A stretch of DNA of 64,000 bases from Tritrichomonas musculus. Its lineage: Eukaryota > Parabasalia > Tritrichomonadida > Tritrichomonadidae. The translations under genes and the position numbers were made by a program. The stretch spans positions 372,001-436,000 of the forward strand of contig JAPFFF010000067.1 in NCBI GenBank assembly GCA_039105265.1. The letters run 5' to 3'. Shown here one piece after another: positions 29,524 to 40,027 of the stretch (positions within the stretch are counted from its first letter, which is position 1; every line of letters starts with the position of its first letter). The notes beneath the pieces are model-generated. The model saw only the letters and a list, made by a program, of their open reading frames with translations. It was not told the DNA's origin and made no database searches.

Positions 29524-29646
29524 GACACGCTATATAAAAAATTATATAGCGGACTGGTCCTTCAGAACCAGTGTGATAAACATATTCTGATTTAGTTTAC
29601 ACGATCGGGGTGCGGTGCATAGTTCACATTCGCCCTCCGCCAACAG
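29524..29646. ncRNA. Candidate structured RNA, strand uncertain
   Basis: In a very AT-rich region this block is GC-rich and folds as successive hairpins: CGCTATATA/TATATAGCG (29528-29551, loop AAAAAT), ACTGGT/ACCAGT (29553-29572, loop CCTTCAGA), GTGT-AAAC with GTTTACAC (29571-29605, with a bulge), and a G/C-rich last part (GGGGTGCGG to CCTCCGCC). I compared it by eye with tRNA, U1, U2, U4, U5, U6, SRP, RNase P and box C/D patterns and found no match. It could be a novel small RNA or a folded part of the transposon. Confidence 0.35.
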
Positions 29647-30042
29647 AAAATTATTTAATACAATAGCAATGCTAAATACATTTTTATATTTTATTTTTAT
29701 TTATTATTTAAAAAATGTAATAGATATATATTAATGAAAATATTTTTTATTTCAAATCAATTAAGAATTCCTTAATTATCGAATTTTGATTAAACTTTAT
29801 GATTGTAATATGACATATTTAATGCATATTTCTATTATTTTAATTGATTTGATAAAAGAATAATTTTTGGTTAACTAAATTATTTTTTAATAATTAACCA
29901 ATTAATACGTTATAACTTTTTGATAACTTTTTTATATTCTTTTATTTGTTTAATTTTACATCATTATAATAATTATCTTTAAGAGCCATGTAGCAATTTA
30001 TATAATATATTAGTTTTATTATTCAAAATTTAATTGCAGAGA

Positions 30043-30448
30043 TATTGATATCAAAAACATTTTTATTCAATTTTTCAATTCAAAAGTTTCAAATGAATTA
30101 TTTCGTGAATTGTGTGATTTAATTATTTCAATCGCGATTTTAACATGGAATAATCAAACAATTTTAGAATATATTAGTAAATCTCAAAATTTAATCTCCT
30201 CAATGCAATTTGAAAAAAAAGAAATTTTATATAGAATTATGAAAAGAAAAATTAAATCGAATATTCTTTTTTTTTTAGTATTTGATACTAAGTCCCTAGC
30301 ATTTATAGGGGACATTGATTTTAATCAATCAATAATTATGAAAATTCAAGATTATTTTACTTGCAATGACATTTCTAATTCTTATTTTTCTATTGATGAA
30401 TTTTTTGATTATATTAACTTAAAAAACAATAAAAATCTTGATTCATAA
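30043..30448 (+). pseudogene. Gene fragment, possibly DUF3447-like N-terminal region
   Basis: From about 30043 the frame reads DIDIKNIFIQFFNSKVSNEL and continues through FRELCDLII, EILYRIMKRKIKSNILFFLV and KIQDYF, to a TAA at 30448. The part around RIMKRKIKSNILFFLV resembles the helical N-terminal region of the DUF3447 proteins here (IFEKNKNLLLFLF), but the match is weak. It lacks the conserved C-terminal block and lies within the Mutator-like element, so it may be captured gene sequence. Confidence 0.28.
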
Positions 30449-31815
30449 TAAATGAATAAAAAATTTTTAAAATTTCTATTGAAAAAGTTTGTATTTTTGA
30501 ATAAATTATATTTTCTATTTTTAGAATAATAATAAATTATTTAAAAAAATTTTGAAAATAAAAAGATATTTAAGAAATTGTAAATATAATTTAAAAGAAT
30601 TTTGTAGAGAAAATGACGTTAAATCAAATGGTTGATGTTTCAAAAAGTTTAATGAATTTTTAAAATAATAAGTATAAATCTGTATCTACTCTGATTAAAT
30701 ATTTTATTATTTAATCGTTTCATAATTTATATATATAAAATAAATATTTTATAAATATATATAGATTTATATTAATATTATAATAGTTGAGTAATAATAT
30801 ATATTTGATTCATAGTATTGTATGAATATTAATGTATTCAATTAATACCTAAATTGTGAACAAATACTTTAAAATATTCAATATAACCAAAAAATTAAAA
30901 AAATTATTGAATTCAAAAAATAAGTAAGTTAATTGAAATTTTTTCATAAAAAAAATATTAATTTCTTAATAAATATTTGGTCTCACCTAAAATATACATA
31001 TTATTTTGATATTACACAAACGAATAATAATTTATTTTGTATATATATACTCTAGTGTTACATAATTAAAAAAACAAGAAAAATAAATAAAATTTTAAGA
31101 TTTTTCCTCCCAATGTTCTTGTTATATGCATCCATTTGTTAAATATAACAAATGCCGTTATATCAAAAAAACTTATCTGAAAATAAAATATTTAAAAAAA
31201 GTTAATATTTCAAAATATACACTTTTTTTTACGATAATCAATAAGTAATAGACATCCAAAATACTTTTTGTACGCTGTCACTTTTTTAGGATAGTTTTTT
31301 GATAATTTTTTTTTGAAATGATACTTTTTCCGCACCTAAATTATTACTAATTTTTTTGCTTCTTTTTCATTAAAGTTTAAAGCACTTTTTCAATATGAAA
31401 TATGATATCGAATAAAAATGAGGATATATTAGTTTTGTTCTAATCAAAAAATATATCAGATTTTACAGCCCTAAGCTTCATGTTTTTGCTTTTGAAAGAA
31501 AAAATATTGAAAATAATTTCTAATTATTGCTTTTGCCTTTACTTGCGTAAAATTTAAACTATACCTGCAATTTTTATATAACAAGTCATTATATAAAAAA
31601 AATAAATTAGGAAAGCAAAATTTACTTTTAAAAAATATACCATTTAATATTAAATAGCATATAATACATAATTTTAAAAGAATTAATACTAAAAACAAAA
31701 GAGAAATAGAAGGGTCAAACACGAACTCTTCACTTTTTTTTTGGGTAGTGACCCGAAAAAAAAAAATGTGGTCGGGTTAATTTTTTGAGGTTACCTTTCG
31801 AAGGTTTATACAATA

Positions 31816-32306
31816 GGGCCAACTTTTTTCTTTGGACGGTCCAATTCAATAAATAGAGCTCTTATATTCAAAATTGATTAGAAATAATGTTTAAATTTAT
31901 ACAAAATTTACAAATAATGATATTGAGATTATTAATTAATGATTTTAACAAATTTTAATTTAAGGGAAATGCTTCTTTATATTAATTTCTTATTTAGACA
32001 ATAATTTGTAAGAATGCATATAAAAATTAAATAAATTTTGTTATTGATATTTGAAATATCATATTACATATAACATATAAAAAAAGATAACCCTTGAATT
32101 GGTAGTCATTTCAAGTTGAAAGAGAGCAGTATTAACGTTTTTTATAACCTAAAATGATCAGTACAATCTAAAAAGACAGCATATTTTCAAGATCAGATGC
32201 TGAAAAGTTGTTATTGACCATTTAAATCCTAGAAAATAAGAATAGATTTTGTATCAGAGAAAATTAATATTGATTTAACGTATTTTTATATATTAATTTA
32301 AATAGG
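31816..32306. other. Intergenic spacer
   Basis: AT-rich sequence between the Mutator-like element and the next MITE. No feature seen. Confidence 0.35.
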
Positions 32307-32314
32307 GTGAAAAC

Positions 32315-32581
32315 CTAGGCTTTGTGTCAATATAAAAAAGTTTCCATTTTCTAACTTTTTGATGAAGCTTTAAGAATTTTAATGGATACAAAATTTTTAA
32401 AAATCCTCTTTTTGAGAGTATAATTGAAAATTAAGATTTTATCCAAAATTGAAATAAATGAGTCCAAATGGATATTTTGGACACTCAATAGTTCTCAAAT
32501 AATAACGAACAAAATTTTGTATCCAGAGATCACTTTTTGAATTTAAATGGACACTTTTTTTATTAGGACACAAAAGCCTAG
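32315..32581. mobile_element. hAT-like MITE, 267 bp, with 8-bp target duplication
   Basis: Ends CTAGGCTTTGTGTC and GACACAAAAGCCTAG are inverted repeats, and GTGAAAAC is repeated just outside both ends (32307-32314 and 32582-32589). It shares the CTAGGCTTT terminus and GGACA-rich subterminal sequence with the element at 19544. It lies 114 bp upstream of the start of the giant surface-protein gene, within its likely promoter. Confidence 0.82.
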
Positions 32582-32694
32582 GTGAAAACAATCGGAAATG
32601 ATATAATTGAAATAAAACTATTTTTATTTATTTTGCTTTTTTCGACCATGTTCAATAATTCAATATATTCACAAAAATTCAATCAGATGCAACT

Positions 32695-35600
32695 ATGATT
32701 CATTTTGGAGTAATTCTGTTCTATTCAATTTTTTCACATCAAAATATCATTTTATTCATAGGAATGTTCATTTTTTTCTTTTATATCTTGTTTAAGATAA
32801 TCCCTCCAGGAAAGATTCAAACAATTTCTCGTAATAAAAATGCAAAAACCATTTTATGTGAAAATGTTGAAAATGAGAAATATGGTCCAACAACTACAAA
32901 AGACCATTATTTTATTGGTTGTGAAAGTACCACTACGATGTCAATTAAAAATTGCAATTTCACTGATATTACTTTAAAATCAATAACTTGGGCTCATTTA
33001 ATGCTTTTCATAAAAGCAGATGCAATTATTATTTCAAATATATTTACTAGAATTGCTTATAATGAAAAATTTATTAAATTACAAGAACCGAATGAAAAAA
33101 GTTCCTTTATTTTTCAATCCAATAAAGTTGATGATTGCCATCAATTGAATGGTAAAGCGCAACCATTGATAAATTCCCTATATTATGACAATGATATTCG
33201 ACATAATATTATTTTATTAAATAAAAATACGCAAACAAGAGCTTTTGAAATGGAATATCATAGAGGATGCAAGTTTATTAACAACTACATAAAATATGCT
33301 AATTATGATGCAGGATCAAGCGCTCTCTTATGCAACCAAGCTGGCCAAACTACAAAAGACGAAATTGTGATTTCAGATTGTATATTTACAGAATGCAAGG
33401 GAAGCAAAGAAGGTTCAATTATGGGTTTATTTAACGTTGATTATGAAATAACTATTACAAACACTACTATTGAGCATTCCATGAATGATTATATTTATCA
33501 AAAAAATTCATGGAGCGACAAATATTATAAAGGTTACTTTATTCAAATTCAATGCAGTAACAATCCAGCCAAAGCAAATTTCATTGGTTGTAATTTTGCA
33601 AATTTACAAAGTAATGCACAAAGTGGTGGTGGAATTGGTCTCTTGCTAACTAATAATAATGAGCATGAGCTTTACTTTGAAAAAACCAAATTTGAGCATA
33701 TTACATTCACTCACCCGAATTATTGTGGCGGTGCAATTTCATTTTCTTATGAAGTTGAACAAAATAGGAAGACGAAAGTCAAAATAACAAACTGTACATT
33801 CAATGATATTTCATCTCCGCATGGAGGTGGTGCCGTTTATTACAATGCTCCAAGATCACTCACAATAGAAAAGACAAAGTTCATAAACACTCATTCAAAT
33901 ACAGATAGTGATCAAAAAGGAGGTGCCATTTATGTCGAATATTCGAGCGAAATGGGACCAATCTTAATCAAAGATTGCTATTTTGAAGAGACAGAATCAA
34001 GATATGCCGGTGGTATTTATATCGATTGGAATACTGGCTCTACATCTGAAATCAAAATAGAAGGTTGCCATTTTAATAAAACAAAGGCAGTGTTTAATGG
34101 ATTTGCAATTATGATTCAACAATCTAACTCAAATACTGTCACAATTACTAATTGTTATTTTATTGATTGCACAAATAATCCAAACTATTTTGCAATTGTT
34201 TTAGATGTCTCAAACCTCAATTTCAATTTTAATACAATGACTTATTCAGATCCAAATATTGGTGGCGGTTGCTTATATTTAGAAAAAGTTGTTAATCATA
34301 ACTTTATCGGTAATTTGTTCCAAAATTATAAATTTGATGATTCCAGGGGTGATACTGGAGGTCTTTATTGTTATGATCTTGAAGGCTTGGTTTCTTTTAA
34401 ATTCATTAACAACACCTTTGATAATGCTATGGGCAATAATCAAGGAAGATGCATCCGTTTTTCAAAAATACCTAACAATCTTGTTACATTTGAAAATAAC
34501 ACAATTAAAAACTGTCCAGCTGGAGGTCCATTAGTTTTCCTACATTTCACAAATGCTATTGATGAATTTACAATAAAAACAAGCAAATTCATTAATAATA
34601 CCTTTAGTGAATATTGGGATAACCGAAATGATGCTCAATTAACTCCTCAATTTTGGATTGAGAACCCTAAAAATGACAAATATGAAGTAAAACTCAACCT
34701 TAAATTTGATCAGTGCTTATTTGAAAAAAATGTTAGTCCTAGAGAAGGAGGTGCATTTCGTTATGGTAAAAGTGACTCTTTAATTAACACAAAAGTTATA
34801 TTTCAGACATGTGAATTTCATGAAAATAATGCAGCTAAAGGAGGAAGTGCTATTTGCATTGATACTTATCAAGGATGTGAAATAAATGATTGCAAATTCA
34901 TCAAAAATAGATCAGAAGAAGGCTTCGGAACAATAAATGTAAAGACAGATTTCCCTCTCTCTGATCCTAGAGATCCTACTTTATTGATAATAGGAAGTAC
35001 TTTTAAAGAGAATGAATGTAAAGAAGGTCATGCAATCTATCTAGCTGAATGCACTTTTGCAATTAAAATAATGAAATGCACATTTATAGATTGCGGAAAG
35101 AATGATTATGTTATTTCAATTAAAACAAGACCACAATCTGTTCTTATTGAAAACAACACCATTCATTTCACAATACTAGAACAAACAGCAGCTCCACTCT
35201 TTATATATACTGAAAATTATGTATTAAAAGAAAATATCTTCCAAAATATAAAAAATACTGTTGTTCGTTCTTATGGGCAAAGTAAAGATGACAAAGGATT
35301 CCAAATCATTGATAACACATTTTCTAAATGCTCTGGAGATTCGGTTATTGATGTTGAAAATTTAATTAGATTTACTCCAGTTTTTAAAGGAAACACATTT
35401 ATAGATATTACAGTTCTTAGTCAATTAATGTCCCTTAAATTGAGAAATGACATTTATGATGTAACTTTTGATAACAATACTTTCCAAAATTTTGCAATTA
35501 ATTCTCATTTTGGAGGAATTGGATTAGAAGTTGATCATGAATCTGAAGTAATTTCTATTTCTCTTTCCTTTAAGACTTGCTTTTTCATTAATAATAACAA

Positions 35601-38600
35601 TAAAGAAAGAGAACAAAAAGGAAGTGCCATATCATGTGATAGATCTCAAAATAGTGGGAATTTACAATTAACTATTGAAGATTGTTACTTCGAAAGAAAT
35701 CAAAATGAAGGAAAAGGATGCGCTATATACGCCAATATTAAGAATGCAATAACAATTGATAATTGCATTTTTACTGATAACATTGGATCAGAAAAAGGCT
35801 CCATTTATATCGTTCCTGATGATTCAGAAATCTCACAGATACCAATAGTAATAAGCAACTGCAATTTCAAGCACAATCAAATTAATGATTTTTCATCCAT
35901 TTATGTTGAACCTGGTTTACAAAGATCAATAAAGGTCATTTCATGCATCTTTGAAAATGAAAAAGGAGGAATTGTTTTAGACGATTTCAAGAACGGAGCC
36001 GAAATTAATGGCAATCACTTCCTCAATACACAAGCCAAGTCTGCATTAATAATAAAACATTATGCAGATTCAGATTCAGACTCAGATAAAATTGTAATAA
36101 CAGGTTGCACTTTTGATTCATGCACAGGAATAGACAACAAATGCTTTGATATTATTTCAAACACAAGAGATTTTAAGTTTGAAAATAATATCATTAAAAA
36201 CAATGTTGGAACAGGGCATGCAAACTATTTTGGCTCTTTTGATTTTAATAAGAAAATTAGTACTTTTGAAGTTTTTAACACTTCATTTATTAATAATGTC
36301 TGCAGTAGTTTGTATGGAGGGGGAATTGGAATTCAATTTTTAGGCATTGAACAATTGAATTTTAATAAATGTGAATTCAAAGAAAATGGTGCCAAACAAG
36401 ATAGTACAAAAAGTCGTCCAACACAAAATGCTGATCAATTTTATTATAATGGCGATGGTGGAGCTATTCAGCTTGGTTACATTTGTACAATGAATAGTTT
36501 AAATGTTAATTTCTATGAATGCAATTTCACAAATAATCTTGCTCAACGTCATGGAGGAGCCATTGCAATCCAAACATCGATGATTGTCAACATTGAAGGC
36601 TGTCTTTTTGAAAGCAACATAGCTAATTATAATTTCGATGATTCTTCAGCAGATTTGTTGACTGAAAATCATTTTCATAAAAAGATTGAAGGAAGAGGAG
36701 GTGCAATATACATCAATCCATCTTATACTTATGATGATACCTCGCTTGATTGTAAAGCTCCTGATCATTCAATTCAGAGTGTGAAAATAACAAATTGCAA
36801 TTTTGTTAAAAATAATGGATTTGATGGATATGGCATATATATCGAGGGTGATGATATTAATGTTCCATTTACTATCGAAAAAAATAACTTTATCGATAAT
36901 TATAATAAAAAGAATTATAACAATGATGAATATCAAATTTATGGAGCTGTGATAACAACCGAATTAACATGCATTAAAGAAGAACAAATTAATGCTGATA
37001 ACATTTTTTCATACAGCATTCCTCAATTAAAGGTTAGAAACATCTCTTACGTTGATCATTACGGAAAGACGCCTTCTCAAGGATTCACAAAATCTGAGGC
37101 TTTCACTCAATCTGACTTTATTCCAACAAATACTTATACCGGTTCCCATTTGTTTAGTAAATCATCCCATTTTTCCAATACAAAAGATTTCTCAAATTCA
37201 CGCCTTTTCTCTCAAACAAAAGCTTTTTCAGCAACTGGTCATTTCACTAAATCAAAGCAATTTACAGCAACTGGTCATTTCACTAAATCAAAGCAATTCA
37301 CAAAGTCAGATTTATTTACAAAATCTCAAACGTTTACTGCAACTGGTGGATTTTCAAAAACGAAGAGTTTCTCGGGTTCAAATAAATTCACATTTTCAAA
37401 TTCCTTCACTAAATCACAATTGTTTACACAAACAAATCATTTTAGTCCATCAATCGAATTTACTCAAATTAGTCAATCTGATTCAGACTCAATATCATCA
37501 GAAATCATTGATGAATCTTCATCTATTGTCGAATCATCATCAGATGCTGCTGTCCAATCATCAACAACTGTTAATATTGAATCATCATCAGATATTGAAG
37601 CTGAATCATCATCAAATATTGCAGCTGAATCATCATCAGATATTGAAGTTGAATCATCATCAAATATTGCAGCTGAATCATCATCAGATATTGAAGTTGA
37701 ATCATCATCAAATATTGCATCTGAATCATCATCAAATATTGCAGCTGAATCATCATCAAATATTGAAGCTGAATCATCATCAGATATTGAAGCTGAATCA
37801 TCATCAAATATTGCATCTGAATCATCATCAAATATTGAAGCTGAATCATCATCAAATATTGAAGCTGAATCATCATCAAATATTGCATCTGAATCATCAT
37901 CAAATATTGCATCTGAATCATCATCAAATATTGAAGCTGAATCATCATCAAATATTGCATCTGAATCATCATCAGATATTGAAGCTGAATCATCATCAAA
38001 TATTGCAGCTGAATCATCATCAGATATTGAAGCTGAATCATCATCAAATATTGAAGCTGAATCATCATCAAATATTGAAGCTGAATCATCATCAAATATT
38101 GCAGCTGAATCATCATCAAATATTGCATCTGAATCATCATCAGATATTGAAGTTGAATCATCATCAAATATTGAAGCTGAATCATCATCAAATATTGCAG
38201 CTGAATCATCATCAAATATTGCATCTGAATCATCATCAGATATTGAAGTTGAATCATCATCAAATATTGCAGCTGAATCATCATCAGATATTGCAGCTGA
38301 ATCATCATCAAATAAAGCTGATGAATCGTCAAGCATTGTTATCGAATCATCAAAAGCAATAGATGAACCATCAGACTCAATTGCTCAATCATCAACAAAC
38401 GAAATTGCAGAATCCTCGTCAAGCAGCAATGATGAATCTTTAACAAGCAAAATTGGCGAATCCTCAGAAGAATTATCACATCCAATTGATGAATCAACAA
38501 ATGAAGTTGGTGTATCAAGTTCAATAGATGAATCATTATCTGATGACGCTGAAGAATCATCGTCGAACGAAATAACTGAGCCACCATCCGAACCCAAATG

Positions 38601-39609
38601 CAAAGTATACGAAGATGACGTCATAACCTACCTTGACAGTTGCAAATACTCGCCTAACAGCAACGGCAACAAGTTTGTTTATGTTTATGTTTTATCTTCG
38701 AATTTCACAAGATCACGTGATGAAACCAGCGGTGGTGCAATCAATATCAATTACTGTGGAATTCATTGCAACAACACTTGTTTCATTGACTGTGTTGCAC
38801 AATCTGGCGGAGGCGGTGCAATATATGTTAAAAATCCAATTAACACAGAAAACAATGCAACCTTTATTGATCTTCTATTTCTTCGTTGCGTTGCAGATTA
38901 CGGTGGCGCTATTTACCATTATTCAGACTCTGAACAATTCGATGTTTTATTCCTCAGATGTCATTTCGAGAAGAATAAAGCATTATTGACGAGGCCTTCA
39001 AGAGGATCAAAAGATTTCTTGTTTGGAGGAAGTGCTCTTTTCTTAACATGCAAGAATTCTCTTGTTCAAAATTGCACATTTGTTCGTAATTTAAATGGCG
39101 GTGCTGTAAAAATTTGTAACAAATTTGAAAATAATTATAATTCTAAAAGCATTGGCTTAGAAAAGAGCCAAAATAAAGTTTCTATTCTTGGATGTAACTT
39201 TGAACAAGATGAAAACTCAAAAAATTCGATTTTTTATGATGATAAAAAAGATGGAGATTCTATCGAAGTTGTTGATTGCGATTTCAAAGGAAAACTACAA
39301 AAAGGATCGCATTATATTGATGGTGAAATCAATGTTAAAGAAAAGATTCATGTAAGCTCATGCAATTTTGAAAATGATGTCAATGATGCTGTTGGTTATA
39401 AATTGGCCGGCAAGATTAGATCAAAAACAATGTTTAATAATTCAAATTGTATCATTTTCACTATTATTACTGTTTCATTAATGATCATGTTAATAATAAT
39501 TAGATATAACTTTTTGCTTGAGAAAAGCGTAGGAAATAAATCATTAGGTGTACAAGATCAACTCTTAAAAGATGATTTATCCAATGAAAACCAAGATATA
39601 TTGGTTTAG
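32695..39609 (+). CDS. Giant Pmp-like (polymorphic outer-membrane-protein-like) surface protein (2304 aa)
   Basis: ATG 32695 starts a hydrophobic N-terminus (residues about 5-35) that may be a signal-anchor; Met24 is an alternative. Residues about 60-1440 and 1965-2240 are right-handed beta-helix repeats with the Chlamydia-Pmp signatures GGA(I/V) and F-x-N/F-x-x-C (GGAIYVEYSS, GGAIAIQTS, GGAIYVKNP, NCTFNDISS). Residues about 1460-1590 are F-T/S-K/x-S/T repeats (FTKSQTFTATGGFSKTKSFS). Residues about 1625-1875 are 31 eight-residue ESSS-N/D-I-x-x repeats. Near 2245-2268 is a clear membrane segment (CIIFTIITVSLMIMLIII) and then a 35-residue acidic tail, so the bulk is extracellular. Pmp-like proteins of trichomonads are candidate adhesins. 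A MITE lies just upstream. The frame is uninterrupted. Confidence 0.9.
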   Translation: MIHFGVILFYSIFSHQNIILFIGMFIFFFYILFKIIPPGKIQTISRNKNAKTILCENVENEKYGPTTTKDHYFIGCESTTTMSIKNCNFTDITLKSITWAHLMLFIKADAIIISNIFTRIAYNEKFIKLQEPNEKSSFIFQSNKVDDCHQLNGKAQPLINSLYYDNDIRHNIILLNKNTQTRAFEMEYHRGCKFINNYIKYANYDAGSSALLCNQAGQTTKDEIVISDCIFTECKGSKEGSIMGLFNVDYEITITNTTIEHSMNDYIYQKNSWSDKYYKGYFIQIQCSNNPAKANFIGCNFANLQSNAQSGGGIGLLLTNNNEHELYFEKTKFEHITFTHPNYCGGAISFSYEVEQNRKTKVKITNCTFNDISSPHGGGAVYYNAPRSLTIEKTKFINTHSNTDSDQKGGAIYVEYSSEMGPILIKDCYFEETESRYAGGIYIDWNTGSTSEIKIEGCHFNKTKAVFNGFAIMIQQSNSNTVTITNCYFIDCTNNPNYFAIVLDVSNLNFNFNTMTYSDPNIGGGCLYLEKVVNHNFIGNLFQNYKFDDSRGDTGGLYCYDLEGLVSFKFINNTFDNAMGNNQGRCIRFSKIPNNLVTFENNTIKNCPAGGPLVFLHFTNAIDEFTIKTSKFINNTFSEYWDNRNDAQLTPQFWIENPKNDKYEVKLNLKFDQCLFEKNVSPREGGAFRYGKSDSLINTKVIFQTCEFHENNAAKGGSAICIDTYQGCEINDCKFIKNRSEEGFGTINVKTDFPLSDPRDPTLLIIGSTFKENECKEGHAIYLAECTFAIKIMKCTFIDCGKNDYVISIKTRPQSVLIENNTIHFTILEQTAAPLFIYTENYVLKENIFQNIKNTVVRSYGQSKDDKGFQIIDNTFSKCSGDSVIDVENLIRFTPVFKGNTFIDITVLSQLMSLKLRNDIYDVTFDNNTFQNFAINSHFGGIGLEVDHESEVISISLSFKTCFFINNNNKEREQKGSAISCDRSQNSGNLQLTIEDCYFERNQNEGKGCAIYANIKNAITIDNCIFTDNIGSEKGSIYIVPDDSEISQIPIVISNCNFKHNQINDFSSIYVEPGLQRSIKVISCIFENEKGGIVLDDFKNGAEINGNHFLNTQAKSALIIKHYADSDSDSDKIVITGCTFDSCTGIDNKCFDIISNTRDFKFENNIIKNNVGTGHANYFGSFDFNKKISTFEVFNTSFINNVCSSLYGGGIGIQFLGIEQLNFNKCEFKENGAKQDSTKSRPTQNADQFYYNGDGGAIQLGYICTMNSLNVNFYECNFTNNLAQRHGGAIAIQTSMIVNIEGCLFESNIANYNFDDSSADLLTENHFHKKIEGRGGAIYINPSYTYDDTSLDCKAPDHSIQSVKITNCNFVKNNGFDGYGIYIEGDDINVPFTIEKNNFIDNYNKKNYNNDEYQIYGAVITTELTCIKEEQINADNIFSYSIPQLKVRNISYVDHYGKTPSQGFTKSEAFTQSDFIPTNTYTGSHLFSKSSHFSNTKDFSNSRLFSQTKAFSATGHFTKSKQFTATGHFTKSKQFTKSDLFTKSQTFTATGGFSKTKSFSGSNKFTFSNSFTKSQLFTQTNHFSPSIEFTQISQSDSDSISSEIIDESSSIVESSSDAAVQSSTTVNIESSSDIEAESSSNIAAESSSDIEVESSSNIAAESSSDIEVESSSNIASESSSNIAAESSSNIEAESSSDIEAESSSNIASESSSNIEAESSSNIEAESSSNIASESSSNIASESSSNIEAESSSNIASESSSDIEAESSSNIAAESSSDIEAESSSNIEAESSSNIEAESSSNIAAESSSNIASESSSDIEVESSSNIEAESSSNIAAESSSNIASESSSDIEVESSSNIAAESSSDIAAESSSNKADESSSIVIESSKAIDEPSDSIAQSSTNEIAESSSSSNDESLTSKIGESSEELSHPIDESTNEVGVSSSIDESLSDDAEESSSNEITEPPSEPKCKVYEDDVITYLDSCKYSPNSNGNKFVYVYVLSSNFTRSRDETSGGAININYCGIHCNNTCFIDCVAQSGGGGAIYVKNPINTENNATFIDLLFLRCVADYGGAIYHYSDSEQFDVLFLRCHFEKNKALLTRPSRGSKDFLFGGSALFLTCKNSLVQNCTFVRNLNGGAVKICNKFENNYNSKSIGLEKSQNKVSILGCNFEQDENSKNSIFYDDKKDGDSIEVVDCDFKGKLQKGSHYIDGEINVKEKIHVSSCNFENDVNDAVGYKLAGKIRSKTMFNNSNCIIFTIITVSLMIMLIIIRYNFLLEKSVGNKSLGVQDQLLKDDLSNENQDILV
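37076..37460 (+). repeat. FT/FS-rich repeat region in the Pmp-like gene
   Basis: Short units encoding Phe-Ser/Thr-x-Ser/Thr patterns repeat about every six to eight codons. One 39-bp unit (starting GCAACTGGTCATTTCACTAA) is directly duplicated near 37221 and 37266. It forms a linker between the long beta-helix and the ESSS repeats. Confidence 0.75.
37572..38315 (+). repeat. 24-bp minisatellite coding for 31 ESSS repeats
   Basis: Units of 24 bp (consensus GAATCATCATCAAATATTGM plus four bases) are head to tail without interruption. Variants alternate NIEA, NIAA, NIAS, DIEA and DIEV in an irregular order. Because the period is a multiple of three and lacks stops in other frames, long spurious frames exist here on both strands (for example DDDSASIF and LNHHQILK strings). 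The encoded Ser/Glu-rich stalk could be heavily glycosylated. Confidence 0.95.
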
Positions 39610-40027
39610 AATAATATATTATTGCTATTTTAGCTTTTTATGATAATAAATAATTTTTTTTATAATGTTATATAATATGAATTTATAATAAAAACGATAT
39701 GTCACCCAATTTCACCTTTTTTCGATAATTTTCAATTCAAAACAATTGTTTTCTGTGGAAAAATTACATTTCCATTTATAATTCCATTCAATTTAATCTC
39801 TTCCTGGAAATAATTTTTGGAGTTTAGGACGGAAATTTCCCCTCTCAATTTTTCGGGGAGGGATCTTTATTTTAAAATAAAGAAATGATTTTTGAATTTC
39901 TCATCATGGCTTTTTTTTTTTTTTTTTTTTTTTTTGAATTTTCCACAAAAATTTTGAAATTTTCATTATTCTCTCAAAATTGGATAAAAAATGATCTAAT
40001 ATTACATCATTTTTTATTAGGGTTTCC
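39610..40027. other. Intergenic spacer with T-run
   Basis: A run of about 23 T lies at 39911-39934. TCATTTTTTATTA at about 40007-40019, some 8 bp before the ATG at 40028, fits the trichomonad initiator pattern TCA-pyrimidine-A/T. Confidence 0.4.
40007..40019 (+). promoter_or_regulatory. Initiator-like element before the DUF3447-LRR gene
   Basis: TCATTTTTTATTA begins with TCAYWW, the known Trichomonas Inr core, and is placed just before the start codon as is usual for very short 5' leaders. A-T richness makes chance matches common, so this is only suggestive. A similar TCATTTTA stands at 62959, 17 bp before the Hsp110 ATG. Confidence 0.3.

Larger units (their letters stand above)
28973..31806. 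mobile_element. Mutator-like (MULE) non-autonomous element, 2.8 kb
   Basis: The 9-bp sequence ATACAATAG stands directly outside both ends (28964-28972 and 31807-31815). The ends are imperfect inverted repeats (TAGACCTTGTAAGGGGTA at left; AAACCTTCGAAAGGTAAC read inwards at right), and both subterminal regions hold GGGTCA/TGACCC-rich motifs. A 9-bp duplication is characteristic of Mutator-like elements, known in trichomonads. No transposase frame is visible; the interior carries a GC-rich structured segment and a gene-like fragment, so it resembles a cargo-bearing (Pack-MULE-like) or badly decayed copy. Confidence 0.62.

Noticed and set aside
31471-31722. Minus-strand 83-codon frame near the right end of the Mutator-like element
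   Set aside because: Composition is that of random AT-rich DNA and no domain or good start context is seen; in particular no transposase motif.
37473-38362. Long open frames on both strands over the ESSS repeat (Asp/Ser-rich and His/Gln/Leu-rich strings)
   Set aside because: They are mirror products of a 24-bp repeat that lacks stops in several frames; the plus frame continuous with the Pmp-like gene is the real one.
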